NCBI RefSeq assembly: GCF_014648855.1
Contig: NZ_BMRX01000006.1
Coordinates: forward strand, 1 to 64,000
DNA: 64,000 bases
Source of the DNA: Streptomyces parvulus
Lineage (GTDB): Bacteria > Actinomycetota > Actinomycetes > Streptomycetales > Streptomycetaceae
Reading direction: 5' to 3'
Made by a program: the position numbers and the translations under genes. The first letter of the stretch is position 1. The number at the start of each line of letters is the position of its first letter. Shown here one piece after another: positions 53,865-61,511 of the stretch. The notes beneath the pieces were generated by a model. The model was not told where the DNA came from. It made no database searches and saw only the letters and a program-made list of their open reading frames with translations.

Positions 53865-55847
53865 ATGGGGGCCATTCCGACGCAACGGGAGACCGCCTCC
53901 CACCTCAGCGGGGCGCCCCCGCACACCGCCGGGGCGTCCGCCCAGGACCTCGGCCGGGCGCACGTGGCGCTGCTCGGCAGCTCCCTCGCGCCGGGCGCGG
54001 CGCGCGCGATGGTGCGGGCGGCGCTCGCCGACTGGTGCGCGCGGGGGCTGCCCGGTACGGAGCAGCTCACCGAACACCTGGCCGCCGACGTCCTGGTCGT
54101 CGTGAGCGAACTGGTCACCAACGCCGTCGTGCACGCCGGGACCGACGTCGAGGTCGTCTGCCTGATGGAGGAGACGGGCACCGTCGTCGTCGAGACCGCG
54201 GACCACCACCCCTCCCGTGCGCCGAGGGGCGGCGACGACGAGACGCCGGCCGACCCCTCCGAGTACGGGCGGGGACTGCGGCTGGTCGCGGCGCTCTCCG
54301 AGGCCTGGGGCATCACGTACCGGCCGGGCACCAAGACGGTGTGGGCCCGGCTGCCCGCGGCGGGCCGGGAGACGGCGGCCGACGCCGGGGGCGACGCGGT
54401 GACCGCCGAGCAGATCGAGGCGTACGCCGGCCGCGAGGGCCCGTGGACCGGCCACGGCCCGGACGCACGGCCCTGGACGGAAGCCGCCGGTGACCCGTCG
54501 GCGGACGTCGCCGACACCGGCCTGCGCGGTCTGCGCGACCGGGAGTGGCTCGGGCGCGGCGCGCTCTCCTTCCTCGCCGAGGCCTCCGACCTCCTGGCCG
54601 GGCAGCTCGACGAGGACCTGGTCGCCTCCCTCACCGGGCAGCTCGTCGTGCCCCGGCTCGCCGACTGGTGCGGCGTCTGGCTGGAGGACGAGTCCCTGGG
54701 CCGGGGCGCCTGGAGCGACGAGCCCGGCACCGCCGTGGGCGCCCGGCTGGCCCGGGTGTGGCACGCCGGTGAGGGCCACATCGACGAACTGCGCCTGGCC
54801 CTCGAGAAGGACCCGCCCCGCGCCCGCGACCCCTGGCGCTCCGGCCCCGTCGGCCACCCCTGGCCCGGCGACGCGCTCGGCACGCAGGGCGCCGCGCTCG
54901 CCTACCGCCTGGTCGCCGGGGGCAGGCCGCTGGGCACCCTGATCATCGGACGGGCCGGCCCTGCGGGCTTCCCCGACGAGATCACCGGCCTGGTCGAGGA
55001 CCTGAGCCGCCGGGTGGCCCTCGCCATCGGCGCCGCCCGGCAGTACGCGCGCCAGGCCACCATCAGCGCCGTCCTCCAGCGCGGCCTGCTGCCCGGCGCC
55101 GTCGCCGAGATCCCCGGCGTGCGCAGCGCCCTCGTCTACGAGCCGCGCGACAAGGGCGGTCCCAGCGGCGACTTCTACGATCTCTTCCCGGCCGGAGACG
55201 GCCGCTGGTGCTTCGCCGTCGGCGACGTCCAGGGCAAGGGCCCCGAGGCCGCCGTCGTCATCGGCCTCGCCCGGCCCTGGCTGCGGCTGCTCGCCCGCGA
55301 GCAGTACGGCGTCCCCGACGTCCTCGACCGCCTCAACCAGCTCCTCCTCGACGACGCCACCGAGGCCGCCGACGCCGCCGCCCGCGCCCTGGTGGCCGTC
55401 GGCGGACCACCGGTTGCCCCGGGCGACGGACCGCAGACCCGGTTCCTCTCCCTGCTCTACGGCGAACTGGAACCCTTCGAGGGCGGCGTCCGCTGCACCC
55501 TCGCCTCCGCCGGACACCCGCTGCCGCTGCTCCTCGCACCCGACGGCGCCGTCCGCGCGGTGGCCGCGCCGCAGACGCTGCTCGGCGTCGTCGAGGACGC
55601 CGCCTACACCAGCGAGACCTTCGAGCTGCGCTCCGGTGAGACCCTGCTGTGCGTCACCGACGGGGTCACCGAGCGGCGCAGCGGCTCCCGCCAGTTCGAC
55701 GACGGCGACGGACTCGCGGCGGCGCTCGCCGGGTGCGCGGGACTGGACGCCGGGCTGGTCGCCGAGCGCATCCGGCGGCTGGTGCACGAGTTCGGGCCCC
55801 GGCCCCCGGAGGACGACCTGGCGCTGCTGGTGCTCCAGGCCGAGTGA
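53865..55847 (+). CDS. Regulatory protein with anti-sigma-kinase-like ATPase, GAF-like and PP2C/SpoIIE phosphatase domains
   Basis: A 660-residue protein. Residues about 30-170 form a HATPase_c_2 domain with the N-box VVVSELVTNAVVHAG and a G-box-like GRGLRLVAALSEAWG, as in RsbW-type kinases. Residues about 220-400 resemble a GAF sensor. Residues about 415-658 are a SpoIIE/RsbU PP2C phosphatase with SGDFYDLF, VGDVQGKGPEAAVVIGLARPWLR, CVTDGVTERR and PPEDDLALLVL, retaining the metal-binding Asp residues. It could both phosphorylate and dephosphorylate an anti-sigma antagonist. No sigma or anti-sigma factor is adjacent. ATG 53865 follows GGGGAGA. Confidence 0.88.
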   Translation: MGAIPTQRETASHLSGAPPHTAGASAQDLGRAHVALLGSSLAPGAARAMVRAALADWCARGLPGTEQLTEHLAADVLVVVSELVTNAVVHAGTDVEVVCLMEETGTVVVETADHHPSRAPRGGDDETPADPSEYGRGLRLVAALSEAWGITYRPGTKTVWARLPAAGRETAADAGGDAVTAEQIEAYAGREGPWTGHGPDARPWTEAAGDPSADVADTGLRGLRDREWLGRGALSFLAEASDLLAGQLDEDLVASLTGQLVVPRLADWCGVWLEDESLGRGAWSDEPGTAVGARLARVWHAGEGHIDELRLALEKDPPRARDPWRSGPVGHPWPGDALGTQGAALAYRLVAGGRPLGTLIIGRAGPAGFPDEITGLVEDLSRRVALAIGAARQYARQATISAVLQRGLLPGAVAEIPGVRSALVYEPRDKGGPSGDFYDLFPAGDGRWCFAVGDVQGKGPEAAVVIGLARPWLRLLAREQYGVPDVLDRLNQLLLDDATEAADAAARALVAVGGPPVAPGDGPQTRFLSLLYGELEPFEGGVRCTLASAGHPLPLLLAPDGAVRAVAAPQTLLGVVEDAAYTSETFELRSGETLLCVTDGVTERRSGSRQFDDGDGLAAALAGCAGLDAGLVAERIRRLVHEFGPRPPEDDLALLVLQAE

Positions 55848-55970
55848 CCGGTGGGCGGCGCGGGCCGGTGTGAGAGGGAGCGTGAGCCGCCGCGGCGGTC
55901 TCGCGAGCCCGGCGACCGCCCCGCGCGGGACGACCGCGGCCGGCGCGGCCGAGCAATCGGTCCGGTACGG

Positions 55971-55976
55971 GACAAT
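55971..55976 (+). promoter_or_regulatory. -10-like GACAAT for hemW
   Basis: GACAAT then 7 nt (GGAACGC) to the hemW ATG; no Shine-Dalgarno. Nearly the same string as at 45831. Confidence 0.45.
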
Positions 55977-55983
55977 GGAACGC

Positions 55984-57216
55984 ATGCCCTCCGCACTCCC
56001 CGACGGCGAACCCGTCCCCGCCGACGGTGCCCTGCCCGCGTCCGCGCTCGCCGGGGCCGCCGACCGCCCCCTCGGCTTCTACCTGCACGTGCCCTACTGC
56101 GCGACCCGCTGCGGCTACTGCGACTTCAACACGTACACCGCGACCGAGCTGCGCGGCACCGGCGGCGTCCTCGCCTCCCGCGACAACTACGCGGGGACCC
56201 TCGTCGACGAGGTGCGGCTGGCCCGCAAGGTGCTCGGCGACGACCCGCGCGAGGTGCGCACGGTCTTCGTCGGCGGCGGTACGCCCACGCTGCTGCCCGC
56301 CGGGGACCTGGTGCGGATGCTGGGCGCGATCCGCGACGAGTTCGGCCTGGCGCCGGACGCGGAGGTGACCACCGAGGCCAACCCGGAGTCGGTGGACCCC
56401 GCCTACCTGGCCACCCTCCGCGAGGGCGGTTTCGACCGGATCTCCTTCGGCATGCAGAGCGCGAAGCGGCACGTCCTGCAGGTGCTGGACCGCACCCACA
56501 CCCCGGGCCGCCCCGAGGCCTGCGTCGCCGAGGCCCGCGCCGCCGGGTTCGACCACGTCAACCTGGACCTGATCTACGGCACACCCGGCGAGTCCGACGA
56601 CGACTGGCGGGCCTCCCTCGACGCCGCGATCGGTGCCGGACCCGACCACGTCTCGGCGTACGCCCTGATCGTCGAGGAGGGCACCCAGCTGGCGCGGCGC
56701 ATCCGGCGCGGCGAGGTCCCGATGACCGACGACGACGTCCACGCCGACCGGTACCTGATCGCCGAGGAGACGCTCTCGGCGGCGGGCTTCGACTGGTACG
56801 AGGTGTCGAACTGGGCCACCTCCGACGCCGGGCGCTGCCTGCACAACGAGCTGTACTGGCGGGGCGCCGACTGGTGGGGCGCGGGGCCGGGAGCCCACTC
56901 CCACGTGGGCGGTGTGCGCTGGTGGAACGTGAAGCACCCCGGGGCGTACGCCGGGGCGCTGGCGGCGGGGAAGTCGCCGGGGGCCGGGCGGGAGGTCCTC
57001 ACGGAGGAGGACCGGCGGGTCGAGCGGATCCTGCTGGAGCTGCGGCTGCGGGAGGGGGTGCCGCTGTCGCTGCTGCGGGAGGCGGGGCTCGTGGCGTCCC
57101 GGCGGGCGCTGTCCGACGGACTCCTTCAGGAGGACCCGTACGCGGCGGGGAGCGCGGTGCTTACGCTGCGCGGGCGGTTGCTGGCGGATGCCGTGGTGCG
57201 GGATCTGGTGGACTGA
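55984..57216 (+). CDS. hemW: HemW-type radical SAM haem chaperone
   Basis: A 410-residue radical SAM protein of the HemN/HemW family. The cluster cysteines are C39, C43, C46 in YCATRCGYCDF; GGGTPTLLP, NPESVDPAYLATLREGGFDRISFGMQS and the HemN C-terminal domain (LEL-RLREGVPLSLL) follow. The extra C-terminal Cys and N-terminal motif of true HemN are absent, so haem delivery is more likely than coproporphyrinogen oxidation. The genomic position upstream of hrcA-dnaJ is the common one for hemW. Leaderless start likely. Confidence 0.92.
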   Translation: MPSALPDGEPVPADGALPASALAGAADRPLGFYLHVPYCATRCGYCDFNTYTATELRGTGGVLASRDNYAGTLVDEVRLARKVLGDDPREVRTVFVGGGTPTLLPAGDLVRMLGAIRDEFGLAPDAEVTTEANPESVDPAYLATLREGGFDRISFGMQSAKRHVLQVLDRTHTPGRPEACVAEARAAGFDHVNLDLIYGTPGESDDDWRASLDAAIGAGPDHVSAYALIVEEGTQLARRIRRGEVPMTDDDVHADRYLIAEETLSAAGFDWYEVSNWATSDAGRCLHNELYWRGADWWGAGPGAHSHVGGVRWWNVKHPGAYAGALAAGKSPGAGREVLTEEDRRVERILLELRLREGVPLSLLREAGLVASRRALSDGLLQEDPYAAGSAVLTLRGRLLADAVVRDLVD

Positions 57217-57250
57217 CCAGTTCGTTTCGCCCCCGCCGCCCCTACCCGTC

Positions 57251-57352
57251 CCGTCCCGGGGGCTCCGCCCCCGGACCCCCGCTCCTCAAACGCCGGAGGG
57301 GCTGAAATGCAGCCCGGGGAGGCTGAAATGCAGCCCGGAAGGGCTGAAAGAC
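57251..57352. repeat. Dispersed-type Streptomyces intergenic repeat plus 20-bp tandem copies
   Basis: From about 57251 the sequence reads CCGTCCCGGGGGCTCCGCCC, CCGGACCCCCGCTCCTCAAA, CGCCGGAGGGGCTG, which I recognise from memory as a string recurring in many Streptomyces intergenic regions. It can fold, GGGGGCTCCGCCCCC being self-complementary. It runs into tandem GGCTGAAATGCAGCCCGG units (57299 and 57320, then a partial). It lies between convergent hemW and DUF3097 genes and probably helps terminate both. Confidence 0.65.
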
Positions 57353-57357
57353 ACGGC

Positions 57358-58158
57358 TTACGCGGTCACGAAGTCGATCAGTTCCTCCACGCGGCCCAGC
57401 AGCTCCGGCTCCAGGTCCTTGTACGAGCCGACCCGCGCCAGGATCGCCTGCCACACCGCCCCGGTGTTGTCGGCGGGCCAGCCCAGGGCCCGGCACACGC
57501 CCGTCTTCCAGTCCTGCCCGCGCGGCACCCGAGGCCAGGCGTCGATCCCCACGGACGACGGCTTCACCGCCTCCCAGATGTCGATGTAGGGATGGCCGAC
57601 CACCAGCGCGTGTTCGCCCGTCACCGCCTCCGCGATGCGGGACTCCTTCGAACCCGGCACCAAGTGATCGACAAGGACGCCGAGCCGCGCGTCCGGCCCG
57701 GGGGCGAAGTCCGCGACGATCGACGGCAGGTCGTCCACGCCGCCCAGGTACTCCACGACGACGCCCTCGACGCGCAGGTCGTCGCCCCACACCTTCTCGA
57801 CCAGCTCGGCGTCGTGCCGCCCCTCGACGTAGATGCGCCCGGCGCGCGCCACCCGCGCGCGGGCGCCGGGGACGGCGACCGAACCGGACGCCGTACGGGA
57901 GGGGCGTACCGGGCCGGACGCGGGCCGCACCAGCGTCACCACGCGCCCCTCCAGCAGGAAGCCGCGCGGCTCCATCGGGAACACCCGGTGCTTGCCGAAG
58001 CGGTCCTCCAGGGTCACCGTTCCCGCCTCGCAGCCGATCACCGCGCCACAGAAGCCGGTGCCGGGCTCCTCGACCACCAGGCCGGGGTCGGCGGGGACCT
58101 CGGGTACGGGCTGCGACTTCTTCCACGGCGGGGTCAGGTCGGCGGAGTACTGGCGCAT
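57358..58158 (-). CDS. DUF3097 family protein
   Basis: A 266-residue actinobacterial protein of unknown function. The N-terminal third is a small beta-rich region (GFCGAVIGCEAGTVTLEDRFGKHRVFPM). The C-terminal two thirds include RIYVEGRHDAELVEKVWGDDLR and LGVLVDHLVPGSKESRI, resembling the EG-x-x-D and D-x-D blocks of a Toprim fold, then HALVVGHPYIDIWEAVKP and GWPADNTGAVWQAIL. ATG 58158 has no Shine-Dalgarno but has TATCGT 7 nt upstream, so the transcript may be leaderless. The Toprim link is my inference. Confidence 0.82.
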   Translation of the reverse strand: MRQYSADLTPPWKKSQPVPEVPADPGLVVEEPGTGFCGAVIGCEAGTVTLEDRFGKHRVFPMEPRGFLLEGRVVTLVRPASGPVRPSRTASGSVAVPGARARVARAGRIYVEGRHDAELVEKVWGDDLRVEGVVVEYLGGVDDLPSIVADFAPGPDARLGVLVDHLVPGSKESRIAEAVTGEHALVVGHPYIDIWEAVKPSSVGIDAWPRVPRGQDWKTGVCRALGWPADNTGAVWQAILARVGSYKDLEPELLGRVEELIDFVTA

Positions 58159-58165
58159 TCTGCCG

Positions 58166-58171
58166 ACGATA
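58166..58171 (-). promoter_or_regulatory. -10-like element for the DUF3097 gene
   Basis: On the minus strand TATCGT, a 7-nt gap (CGGCAGA), then ATG. No Shine-Dalgarno. Confidence 0.5.
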
Positions 58172-58192
58172 CGAGGAATACGCCGACGGTGA

Positions 58193-58927
58193 TCAGCGCG
58201 ACACGCCGAATCGCGCGGCCAGCGCGTCCCGTTGGGCCCGGACGAAGGCCGCGTCCACCACCGCTCCGTGACCGGGGACGTACCGCGCCCGCGGGCCGCC
58301 CAGGCCGAGCAGCCGGTCCAGGGCGGCGGGCCAGCGCGACGGTACGGCGTCCGGGCCCGCCTGGGGCTCGCCGGACTCCTCGACCAGGTCGCCGCAGAAC
58401 ACCACCTCCGGGTCGCCCGGCACCAGGACCGCGAGGTCGTGGCCGGTGTGCCCGGGGCCGACGTTCGCGAGCAGCACCTGCCGGCCGCCGCCCAGGTCGA
58501 GCGTCCACTCGCCGCAGACCTCGTGCGGGACCCGGACCAGGGCGTCGACCGCCTCCTCCGCCTCCCGCTCGTCCAGCCCCTCCGCCACCGCGTCCGCGCG
58601 CAGCGCCTCCCGGCCCCGTCCGCCCGGCGCGAACAGCGCGTCGGTGCCGACCGCGCCGTAGACCTGCGCGCCCGCGAAGGCCGCGGCGCCGAGGACGTGG
58701 TCGAAGTGCGGGTGGGTGAGCGCGAGATGCGTCACACGGCCGCCGGCCAGCCGCTGCGCCGCCGCGCGCAACCGGGCGCCCTCGCCCAGGCTGGCTCCCG
58801 CGTCCACCACCAGCGCCGCGTCCGCGCCGAGGACCAGCCCCGCCGTGCAGTCCCAGCCCGGCAGCCGGCACCGGCCCACGCCGGCCGCCATCCGCTCCCA
58901 TCCCAGGTCTTCCCAAGTCACCGTCAC
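58193..58927 (-). CDS. Metallo-beta-lactamase-fold hydrolase
   Basis: A 244-residue MBL-fold protein: GLVLGADAALVVDAGASLGEG, the metal motif THPHFDHVLG, PGHTGHDLAVLVPGD, VVFCGDLVEE and YVPGHGAVVD. All metal ligands of a two-metal glyoxalase-II-like site appear present; the substrate is not evident. GTG 58927 is preferred because TAGCGT lies 7 nt upstream. Earlier in-frame GTGs (58933 and the far 58999 start) would extend into the hrcA promoter. It is divergent from hrcA. Confidence 0.85.
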   Translation of the reverse strand: MTVTWEDLGWERMAAGVGRCRLPGWDCTAGLVLGADAALVVDAGASLGEGARLRAAAQRLAGGRVTHLALTHPHFDHVLGAAAFAGAQVYGAVGTDALFAPGGRGREALRADAVAEGLDEREAEEAVDALVRVPHEVCGEWTLDLGGGRQVLLANVGPGHTGHDLAVLVPGDPEVVFCGDLVEESGEPQAGPDAVPSRWPAALDRLLGLGGPRARYVPGHGAVVDAAFVRAQRDALAARFGVSR

Positions 58928-58934
58928 GACCACG

Positions 58935-58940
58935 ACGCTA
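58935..58940 (-). promoter_or_regulatory. -10-like element for the MBL gene
   Basis: On the minus strand TAGCGT, a 7-nt gap (CGTGGTC), then GTG; no Shine-Dalgarno. Confidence 0.45.
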
Positions 58941-58979
58941 ACGCCACGACCGTCCCGCGCACGGCCACCGGCACCGGCC

Positions 58980-59010
58980 TTGCCCGGGGCGTACCCCACG
59001 GCCGTACACT
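58980..59010 (+). promoter_or_regulatory. Vegetative promoter of hrcA-dnaJ
   Basis: TTGCCC (58980-58985) and TACACT (59005-59010) with a 19-bp spacer. The predicted start near 59017 lies just ahead of the CIRCE operator. Confidence 0.6.
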
Positions 59011-59023
59011 GGGCCGGGGAAGT

Positions 59024-59050
59024 CTGGCACTCGCGCGCCGTGAGTGCCAG
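59024..59050. promoter_or_regulatory. CIRCE operator (HrcA-binding site)
   Basis: CTGGCACTC-N9-GAGTGCCAG, perfect 9-bp arms, matching the CIRCE consensus TTAGCACTC-N9-GAGTGCTAA at 14 of 18 arm positions. It lies in the hrcA leader, so HrcA represses its own operon until heat stress. Confidence 0.92.
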
Positions 59051-59097
59051 GACGGACCGGCAGGGCAGCGGGCGACGACTTCTGGAGGTGTGCGCGG

Positions 59098-60114
59098 ATG
59101 CTCAGTGAACGCAGGCTCCAGGTGCTGCGCGCCATCGTCCAGGACTACGTCGGCACCGAGGAGCCGGTCGGTTCCAAGGCCCTCACCGAGCGGCACAACC
59201 TCGGCGTCTCGCCGGCCACCGTGCGCAATGACATGGCGGCCCTGGAGGACGAGGGGTTCATCGCCCAGCCGCACACCAGCGCCGGGCGCATCCCGACCGA
59301 CAAGGGCTACCGGCTGTTCGTGGACAAGCTGGCCGGCGTCAAGCCCATGACCGCGCCCGAGCGGCGGGCCATCCAGAACTTCCTGGAGGGCGCCGTCGAC
59401 CTCGACGACGTGGTGGCCCGCACGGTGCGGCTGCTCGCGCAGCTGACCCGGCAGGTCGCCGTCGTGCAGTACCCCTCGCTGACCCGCTCGACCGTGCGGC
59501 ACGTGGAGCTGCTGGCCCTCGCGCCCGCGCGCCTGATGCTGGTGCTGATCACGGACACCGGCCGGGTCGAGCAGCGGATGGTCGACTGCCCGGCGCCGTT
59601 CGGCGAGGCCTCGCTCGCGGATCTGCGCGCGCGGCTCAACAGCCGGGTCGCGGGCCGTCGTTTCAGCGACGTGCCGGGTCTGGTCGAGGACTTGCCGGAT
59701 GCCTTCGAGGCCGAGGATCGCGGTACGGTCTCCACCGTGCTCTCCACTCTCCTGGAGACGCTGGTCGAGGAGAACGAGGAGCGGCTGATGATCGGCGGCA
59801 CCGCCAATCTGACCCGCTTCGGGCACGACTTCCCCCTGGTGATCCGGCCGGTGCTGGAGGCACTGGAGGAGCAGGTCGTGCTCCTCAAGCTGCTCGGCGA
59901 GGCCAAGGATCCGGGCGTGACCGTGCGAATCGGTCATGAGAACGCCCATGAGGGACTCAACTCCACGTCCGTCGTGTCGGTGGGCTACGGTTCGGGCGGC
60001 GAGGCGGTTGCCAAGCTCGGCGTGGTCGGACCGACCCGCATGGACTACCCGGGAACGATGGGAGCGGTACGCGCAGTGGCACGGTACGTCGGACAGATCC
60101 TGGCGGAGTCTTAG
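59098..60114 (+). CDS. hrcA: Heat-inducible transcription repressor HrcA
   Basis: A 338-residue repressor: [76 protein letters not shown] is the winged-helix DNA-binding region, and the remainder carries the HrcA dimer/GAF-like part ([47 protein letters not shown]). TGGAGGTG precedes ATG 59098. dnaJ starts on the base after its stop. It controls the CIRCE at 59024 and presumably groE sites elsewhere. Confidence 0.96.
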   Translation: MLSERRLQVLRAIVQDYVGTEEPVGSKALTERHNLGVSPATVRNDMAALEDEGFIAQPHTSAGRIPTDKGYRLFVDKLAGVKPMTAPERRAIQNFLEGAVDLDDVVARTVRLLAQLTRQVAVVQYPSLTRSTVRHVELLALAPARLMLVLITDTGRVEQRMVDCPAPFGEASLADLRARLNSRVAGRRFSDVPGLVEDLPDAFEAEDRGTVSTVLSTLLETLVEENEERLMIGGTANLTRFGHDFPLVIRPVLEALEEQVVLLKLLGEAKDPGVTVRIGHENAHEGLNSTSVVSVGYGSGGEAVAKLGVVGPTRMDYPGTMGAVRAVARYVGQILAES

Positions 60115-61251
60115 GTGGCCACGGACTACTACGCCGTACTCGGCGTGCGCCGCGACGCGTCCCAGGACGAGATCAAGAAGGCGTTCCGGAGGCTCGCCCG
60201 CGAGCTGCACCCGGACGTCAACCCCGATCCGAAGACCCAGGAGCGGTTCAAGGAGATCAACGCCGCCTACGAGGTGCTGTCGGACCCGCAGAAGAAGCAG
60301 GTCTACGACCTCGGCGGCGACCCGCTCTCGCAGGCCGCCGGCGGCGGCGCGGGCGGCTTCGGCGCGGGTGGCTTCGGGAACTTCTCGGACATCATGGACG
60401 CGTTCTTCGGCACGGCGTCGCAGCGCGGGCCGCGCTCGCGCACCCGCCGGGGCCAGGACGCGATGATCCGCATCGAGGTCGAGCTGGACGAGGCGGCCTT
60501 CGGTACGACCAAGGACATCCAGGTCGACACGGCCGTCGTCTGCAACACCTGCAACGGCGAGGGCGCGGCGCCCGGCACCGCGGCGCAGACCTGCGACATG
60601 TGCCGCGGCCGCGGTGAGGTCTCGCAGGTCACCCGGTCCTTCCTGGGCCAGGTCATGACCTCGCGGCCCTGCCCGCAGTGCCAGGGCTTCGGCACCGTGG
60701 TCCCGACCCCGTGCCCCGAGTGCGCGGGCGACGGCCGCATCCGCTCCCGGCGCACCCTCACCGTCAAGATCCCGGCGGGCGTCGACAACGGCACCCGCAT
60801 CCAGCTCGCGGGCGAGGGCGAGGTCGGCCCGGGCGGCGGCCCGGCCGGCGACCTGTACGTCGAGATCCACGAGCTGCCGCACTCCACCTTCCAGCGCCGC
60901 GGCGACGACCTGCACTGCACGGTCACCATCCCGATGACGGCGGCGGCCCTCGGCACCAAGGTGCCGCTGGAGACGCTCGACGGCATGGAGGAGATCGACA
61001 TCCGCCCGGGCACCCAGTCCGGCCAGTCGGTCCCGCTGCACGGCCGGGGCGTCACCCACCTGCGCGGCGGCGGCCGGGGCGACCTCATCGTCCACGTCGA
61101 GGTCACCACCCCGACCAAGCTCGACCCCGAACAGGAACGCGTCCTGCGCGAACTGGCCGCCCTGCGCGGCGAGGAGCGCCCGCAGGGCCAGTTCCAGCCG
61201 GGGCAGCAGGGGCTGTTCTCGCGGCTGAAGGACGCGTTCAACGGCCGCTGA
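60115..61251 (+). CDS. dnaJ: Chaperone DnaJ (second copy type, HrcA-linked)
   Basis: A 378-residue Hsp40 co-chaperone for DnaK. The J domain has HPD near residue 32 (ARELHPDVNPD). A Gly/Phe linker follows (GGGAGGFGAGGFGNF). The zinc domain holds four CxxCxGxG repeats starting at residue 143 (CNTCNGEG, CDMCRGRG, CPQCQGFG, CPECAGDG). The substrate domain ends in FSRLKDAFNGR. GTG 60115 immediately follows the hrcA stop, so translation is coupled. Streptomyces usually have another dnaJ in the dnaK operon. The gene's last 53 bp are repeated at 61355. Confidence 0.96.
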   Translation: MATDYYAVLGVRRDASQDEIKKAFRRLARELHPDVNPDPKTQERFKEINAAYEVLSDPQKKQVYDLGGDPLSQAAGGGAGGFGAGGFGNFSDIMDAFFGTASQRGPRSRTRRGQDAMIRIEVELDEAAFGTTKDIQVDTAVVCNTCNGEGAAPGTAAQTCDMCRGRGEVSQVTRSFLGQVMTSRPCPQCQGFGTVVPTPCPECAGDGRIRSRRTLTVKIPAGVDNGTRIQLAGEGEVGPGGGPAGDLYVEIHELPHSTFQRRGDDLHCTVTIPMTAAALGTKVPLETLDGMEEIDIRPGTQSGQSVPLHGRGVTHLRGGGRGDLIVHVEVTTPTKLDPEQERVLRELAALRGEERPQGQFQPGQQGLFSRLKDAFNGR

Positions 61252-61407
61252 CCGCGGGCGGCCCGAGGCTGTGCGTCGGTTGGCGCGAGATCCGGGTCGG
61301 CGTGGTGCGGATGGCTGCCGGGGGTTCCGGGGGTTGCCCCCGGGCAGACACGGTCAGCCGGGGCAGCAGGGGCTGTTCTCGCGGCTGAAGGACGCGTTCA
61401 ACGGCCG
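61195..61407 (+). repeat. 53-bp direct repeat of the dnaJ 3' end
   Basis: 61195-61247 and 61355-61407 are identical over 53 bp with a 160-bp period. Both encode QPGQQGLFSRLKDAFNG followed by Arg and TGA. Flanking bases downstream of each copy still show partial similarity (GTCGGTTGGCGCGAGATCCGG versus GTCGGTGGGCGCGGGATGCGG). Confidence 0.9.
61327..61343 (+). terminator. Hairpin between the two dnaJ-tail copies
   Basis: CCGGGGG-TTG-CCCCCGG, 7-bp arms, 76 bp past dnaJ. A plausible terminator. Confidence 0.45.
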
Positions 61408-61511
61408 ATGAGACGGGCGTCCGTCGGTGGGCGCGGGATGCGGATGCTCCTGGCGTATGCCGACGGAAGCCCGGATTCGGACTTGTTCGGAGGACGTGAC
61501 AACATGCGCTC

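Noticed and set aside
51735..55985. A 1,416-codon antisense open frame across two genes
   Set aside because: It covers the acyl-CoA ligase and phosphatase genes and the gap between them; no recognisable domain.
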